7,425 bases of DNA from Bacillota bacterium (GTDB lineage: Bacteria > Bacillota_G > SHA-98 > UBA4971), in the NCBI GenBank assembly GCA_012512055.1, contig JAAZEW010000082.1, positions 1 to 7,425 of the forward strand, given 5' to 3'. The position numbers and the translations under genes are program-made. The notes beneath the pieces were generated by a model, which saw nothing but the letters and a program-made list of their open reading frames with translations, was not told the DNA's origin and did no database searches. Shown here piece by piece: positions 5,310 to 7,425 of the stretch (within the stretch, counting starts at the first letter, position 1; each line of letters opens with the position of its first letter).

Positions 5310-5795
5310 GGTTTTCAACTTACCCAAAAGGAGCAACTACTACTGAAGGACCAGTTAAGCCATGAGAAAGTCTGTATCGAGAAGTACGCCAACTATGCCG
5401 AGCAAGCTCAGGATCCTCAATTGAAGCAGTTGTTCACCCAATACGGCTCCCACGAGCAACAGCATTACAATACCATTGACCAACTGCTACAAGGGCAGCA
5501 GGTGAACGTCCAAGGAGGGCAAGGCCAACAGGCAGGCCAAGGGGCGAGTCGCAAGGCTCAGCAGTCTTCAGGAGGGCAAGGACGTGCAGGCATGACCATG
5601 CAAAGTGACGCCATGCTGTGTAATGACATGCTGATGACTGAGAAACATGTCTCCGGGACTTATGACACAGCGATTTTCGAATCTGTAAACCCGAATATTC
5701 GTCAAGCGCTGCAGCATATTCAGAAGGAGGAGCAGCAACACGGCGAGGGAATCTTCAATTATATGCACCGGCATGGGATGTATGATCCGCAGTAG
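5307..5795 (+). CDS. CotF-like spore coat / ferritin-like protein
   Basis: The start is GTG 5307, six bases after GGAGGTG (5294-5300); the in-frame GTG at 5298 lies inside that ribosome site and is rejected. The 162-residue product has two alpha-helical halves joined by a Gln/Gly-rich linker (62-93, with QGGQGQQAGQG). The layout matches the coat F domain family of spore-forming Firmicutes, often found in spore coats or as general ferritin-like proteins. Each half carries a ferritin-type ligand set at the same spacing: E20 with E50-x-x-H53, and E112 with E142-x-x-H145 (30 residues from Glu to ExxH in both). This is the complete pattern of a di-iron site, although many CotF relatives are not known to bind iron. 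The C-terminus ends in a His/Met-rich YMHRHGMYDPQ. No sporulation-sigma promoter is obvious upstream. Confidence 0.85.
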   Translation: MGFQLTQKEQLLLKDQLSHEKVCIEKYANYAEQAQDPQLKQLFTQYGSHEQQHYNTIDQLLQGQQVNVQGGQGQQAGQGASRKAQQSSGGQGRAGMTMQSDAMLCNDMLMTEKHVSGTYDTAIFESVNPNIRQALQHIQKEEQQHGEGIFNYMHRHGMYDPQ

Positions 5796-5838
5796 CAATC
5801 GGATAAGTGCTCAGTATCGGACATGACGTCGCAGGTTT

Positions 5839-5925
5839 CAGGGGCGCCAGGGGTAGAAACCCTTCCCAGCCTTCAGCAGTACAAAGCGGATTATGCAGGC
5901 AGCAGAGGCGCCCCTGTCCGCTTTG
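5839..5925 (+). ncRNA. Predicted pseudoknot-forming RNA element of unknown class
   Basis: CAGGGGCGCC (5839-5848) is the exact complement of GGCGCCCCTG (5907-5916). CAAAGCGGA (5882-5890) is the exact complement of TCCGCTTTG (5917-5925). The second helix opens inside the loop of the first and closes immediately after it with no gap, a pseudoknot order. The 19-base strand 5907-5925 could thus pair continuously with two separate segments. A third hairpin, GGGT-AGAA-ACCC (5851-5862, extendable to 5849-5864), abuts the first helix. No T-run follows, so it is not a standard terminator. I do not recognise it as a known riboswitch; strand and transcription are assumed. Confidence 0.45.
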
Positions 5926-6026
5926 AGGCACTGGATTAGGAAATGGCTATCACATAACCATCTGGCATAATAAGGAAGGGGCATGGTGTCGAAACACTGC
6001 TGTAGCAGCACACGATTGTGTGAAAA

Positions 6027-6055
6027 TTGACAACATATTACTTCTCTGATAGACT
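6027..6055 (+). promoter_or_regulatory. Sigma-A-type promoter upstream of the GH130 gene
   Basis: A perfect TTGACA (6027-6032) is followed after 17 bases by TAGACT (6050-6055), a 4/6 match to the -10. Transcription would start near 6062, leaving about 310 untranslated bases before ATG 6372. The inverted repeat CACAC-GATT-GTGTG (6009-6022) lies just upstream of the -35 and could bind a regulator. Confidence 0.6.
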
Positions 6056-6087
6056 ATAAGCAAGATCATCCGGTTCTGTACTGCTCG

Positions 6088-6126
6088 TCTGGAGCCTGCG
6101 ACGACTGGTAAGTCGACTTCTCCGGA
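6088..6126 (+). promoter_or_regulatory. Nested hairpin near the 5' end of the GH130 leader
   Basis: TCTGGAG (6088-6094) pairs with CTCCGGA (6120-6126), 7 bp with one G-U. Inside it CGACT (6102-6106) pairs with AGTCG (6111-6115) around a GGTA tetraloop. It is followed by GTGTCTTTT, a short T-run, so it might act as a weak terminator or attenuator within the leader. No alternative antiterminator pairing was found by eye. Confidence 0.35.
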
Positions 6127-6371
6127 GTGTCTTTTCTGCCAACACATTGCAGCGCCGGCTCAAGTCTTTGACAGGATCCACAAGCAGATCCAGGCTGCCG
6201 GCGGTTCAATGCCTTATTCCGCAAGGTTTTTGACTTCTGGCCGATGAGGCCATCGAGACACGACAATTGCTCACCCGGTATTTCCTTGGGGAAAAGAGAA
6301 CTACAGAGCCTGTCCTGGGCGCCTTTTTGTTGGCCAAATGCCACAGGTGGATGAGACAGGAGGTTCTGTTT

Positions 6372-7316
6372 ATGAGTCACGATGTCGATTATCAAACTGC
6401 AGATGTGCTCTTTGATCGTTATGGAGACAATCCCATTATTACGCCGGCTAAGTGGCCGTACTTAGTCAATGCCACTTTCAACCCGGCCGCTGTGGAACAT
6501 AACGATGAGACACTTCTCCTTGTCAGGGTTGAAGACATGCGAGGGTTTTCTCATCTGACTATCGCCCGAAGCAAGGACGGCAGGAGCGATTGGGTAATTG
6601 ATGAAAAGCCCTTCTTGCAGCCGGATCCGGACATAAAGGAAGAACAATGGGGGATAGAAGATCCTCGAATTGTCTGGATGGAAGACAGGGAGGAGTACGC
6701 CATAACATACGTGTCTTTCTCCGCAGGGGGACCTACGGTGTCTCTTGCCACCACGAAAGACTTTCAGTCTGTTGAGAGAAAGGGTACGCTTCTGCCTCCT
6801 GAGGACAAGGATGCTTCGCTTTTCCCCCGCATGATTGGTGATCGCTATGTGCTGATTCACCGGCCTGTTATCCGGGGTGAGGCCCATATCTGGATGTCAT
6901 TTTCACCTGACTTGAAATACTGGGGTGATCATAGGGTACTACTTCCTGTAAGGCCCGGTTGGTGGGATTGCTCCAGGGTCGGTCTGGGACCGCCTCCCAT
7001 CGAAACAAACGACGGATGGCTTGTGCTTTATCACGGTGTGAGGGAAACAGCGTCAGGAAGCCTTTACAGGGTAGGGTTAGCCCTATTGGATCTCAATGAG
7101 CCATGGAAGGTTATCCGCCGCAGCAGTCACTGGGTTTTCGGGCCCCGCAGGTCTTATGAGAGGATAGGAGACGTCCCGGGAGTGACTTTCCCTACGGGGG
7201 CTGTTGCCAACAGGCGAACTAGGGAACTGAGGATGTACTACGGGGCAGCGGATTCCACGGTCTGCCTTGCAACCGGCAATTTAGACGCGATGCTTGAGTA
7301 CTTGGGGATAGAGTAG
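6372..7316 (+). CDS. GH130-family mannoside phosphorylase / glycosidase
   Basis: The start is ATG 6372, seven bases after AGGAGGT (6358-6364); an in-frame ATG at 6267 has no ribosome site and adds unrelated sequence. The 314-residue cytoplasmic protein has the five-bladed beta-propeller pattern of GH130. Motifs in order are NPIITP (20-25), NATFNPAAV (33-41), LLLVRVED (48-55), WGIEDPRIVW (93-102), KDASLFPR (146-153), HRP (163-165), WWD (197-199), GPPPIET (206-212), GWLVLYHGV (215-223) and YYGAAD (289-294). Asp97 in EDPR matches the family catalytic acid. Members usually phosphorolyse beta-mannosides to mannose-1-phosphate, though some are hydrolases, and linkage (beta-1,4 or beta-1,2) cannot be read from sequence. 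There is no signal peptide, so the substrate is intracellular. No sugar transporter or mannose gene is visible within the window. Confidence 0.92.
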   Translation: MSHDVDYQTADVLFDRYGDNPIITPAKWPYLVNATFNPAAVEHNDETLLLVRVEDMRGFSHLTIARSKDGRSDWVIDEKPFLQPDPDIKEEQWGIEDPRIVWMEDREEYAITYVSFSAGGPTVSLATTKDFQSVERKGTLLPPEDKDASLFPRMIGDRYVLIHRPVIRGEAHIWMSFSPDLKYWGDHRVLLPVRPGWWDCSRVGLGPPPIETNDGWLVLYHGVRETASGSLYRVGLALLDLNEPWKVIRRSSHWVFGPRRSYERIGDVPGVTFPTGAVANRRTRELRMYYGAADSTVCLATGNLDAMLEYLGIE

Positions 7317-7326
7317 TCTGATAATG

Positions 7327-7369
7327 GCGAGAAGCAGTCAATAGTAGCTACAAGCCCTCGCTGACTGCT
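7327..7369 (+). terminator. Stem-loop after the GH130 gene, possible transcript end
   Basis: AGCAGTCA (7333-7340) is the exact complement of TGACTGCT (7362-7369), 8 bp around a 21-base loop, beginning 17 bases after the stop codon. GCGAG (7327-7331) also matches CTCGC (7357-7361) in an overlapping, pseudoknot-like order. No T-run follows, so a classical rho-independent terminator is doubtful. Confidence 0.35.
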
Positions 7370-7425
7370 ATCGTGATGTAAGGCAGTTGATTCCATTGAA
7401 GCAGTTTGATTACGGCCGGCCTTAC

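Larger units (their letters stand above)
5796..6371. other. Long intergenic region with structured RNA candidates and a promoter
   Basis: There is no convincing gene in these 576 bases. Open frames on both strands (for example 6066-6395 minus) show no recognisable domain. The region contains the pseudoknot-capable segment 5839-5925, an inverted repeat CACAC-GATT-GTGTG (6009-6022), a promoter (6027-6055), a nested hairpin (6088-6126) and a long untranslated leader up to the GH130 gene. Plus-strand translation of about 6110-6240 gives protein-like but interrupted text (SPECLFCQHIAAPAQVF in one frame), so a decayed gene cannot be excluded. Confidence 0.5.

Noticed and set aside
6019..6032. CcpA cre-like sequence overlapping the -35 of the GH130 promoter (TGTGAAAATTGACA)
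   Set aside because: The outer TG and CA match, but the central CG that cre sites normally need is AA.
6066..6395. Minus-strand open frame opposite the GH130 leader, considered as a transposase remnant
   Set aside because: The translation has no DDE or other transposase motif and no flanking terminal repeats. The plus-strand text in this region is interrupted too, so no gene or element can be supported.

Overview
The window looks like chromosomal DNA from an anaerobic, endospore-forming Firmicute of the Clostridia type. The grounds are a SAM-I (S-box) riboswitch with an intrinsic terminator, sigma-A-like promoters with strong AGGAGG ribosome sites, a PerR regulator next to a two-iron superoxide reductase (an enzyme typical of anaerobes), and a CotF-like coat/ferritin-like protein. 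I cannot name the genus from the sequence.

Layout. Positions 1-482 carry no convincing gene. A promoter at 483-512 drives a SAM-I riboswitch (526-666) and terminator (691-724), placed before a 126-residue protein that I do not recognise (806-1186). After an AT-rich spacer, a promoter (1431-1459) with a cluster of inverted repeats just downstream leads into an oxidative-stress operon: perR (1551-2048), a C-terminal CX5C-type peroxiredoxin (2112-2807) and desulfoferrodoxin/superoxide reductase (2850-3227). A long hairpin (3350-3396) separates this from a convergent small 4-oxalocrotonate-tautomerase-like gene (3402-3587, minus strand). A near-consensus promoter (3764-3792) drives a secreted repeat protein of unknown function (3823-4572). 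A stand-alone HD hydrolase of the RelA/SpoT/MESH1 type (4633-5229) and the CotF-like protein (5307-5795) follow on the same strand. The remaining intergenic stretch holds a predicted pseudoknot (5839-5925), a promoter (6027-6055) and a roughly 310-base leader before a GH130 mannoside phosphorylase-like gene (6372-7316).

How the genes fit together. The perR-prx-dfx operon is a compact oxygen defence: superoxide reductase reduces superoxide to peroxide, peroxiredoxin reduces peroxide, and PerR senses peroxide. The operator-like repeats at the perR promoter suggest autoregulation of the whole set. The CotF-like protein keeps a complete ferritin-like di-iron ligand pattern. The alarmone hydrolase could remove (p)ppGpp or a related nucleotide. 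The GH130 gene appears to be an independent carbohydrate unit.

The least explained signals are RNA-level: the SAM switch before an unknown gene, mutually exclusive hairpins around the coat-gene start, and the split-strand pseudoknot at 5839-5925. All calls come from reading the sequence; no database search or folding program was run.
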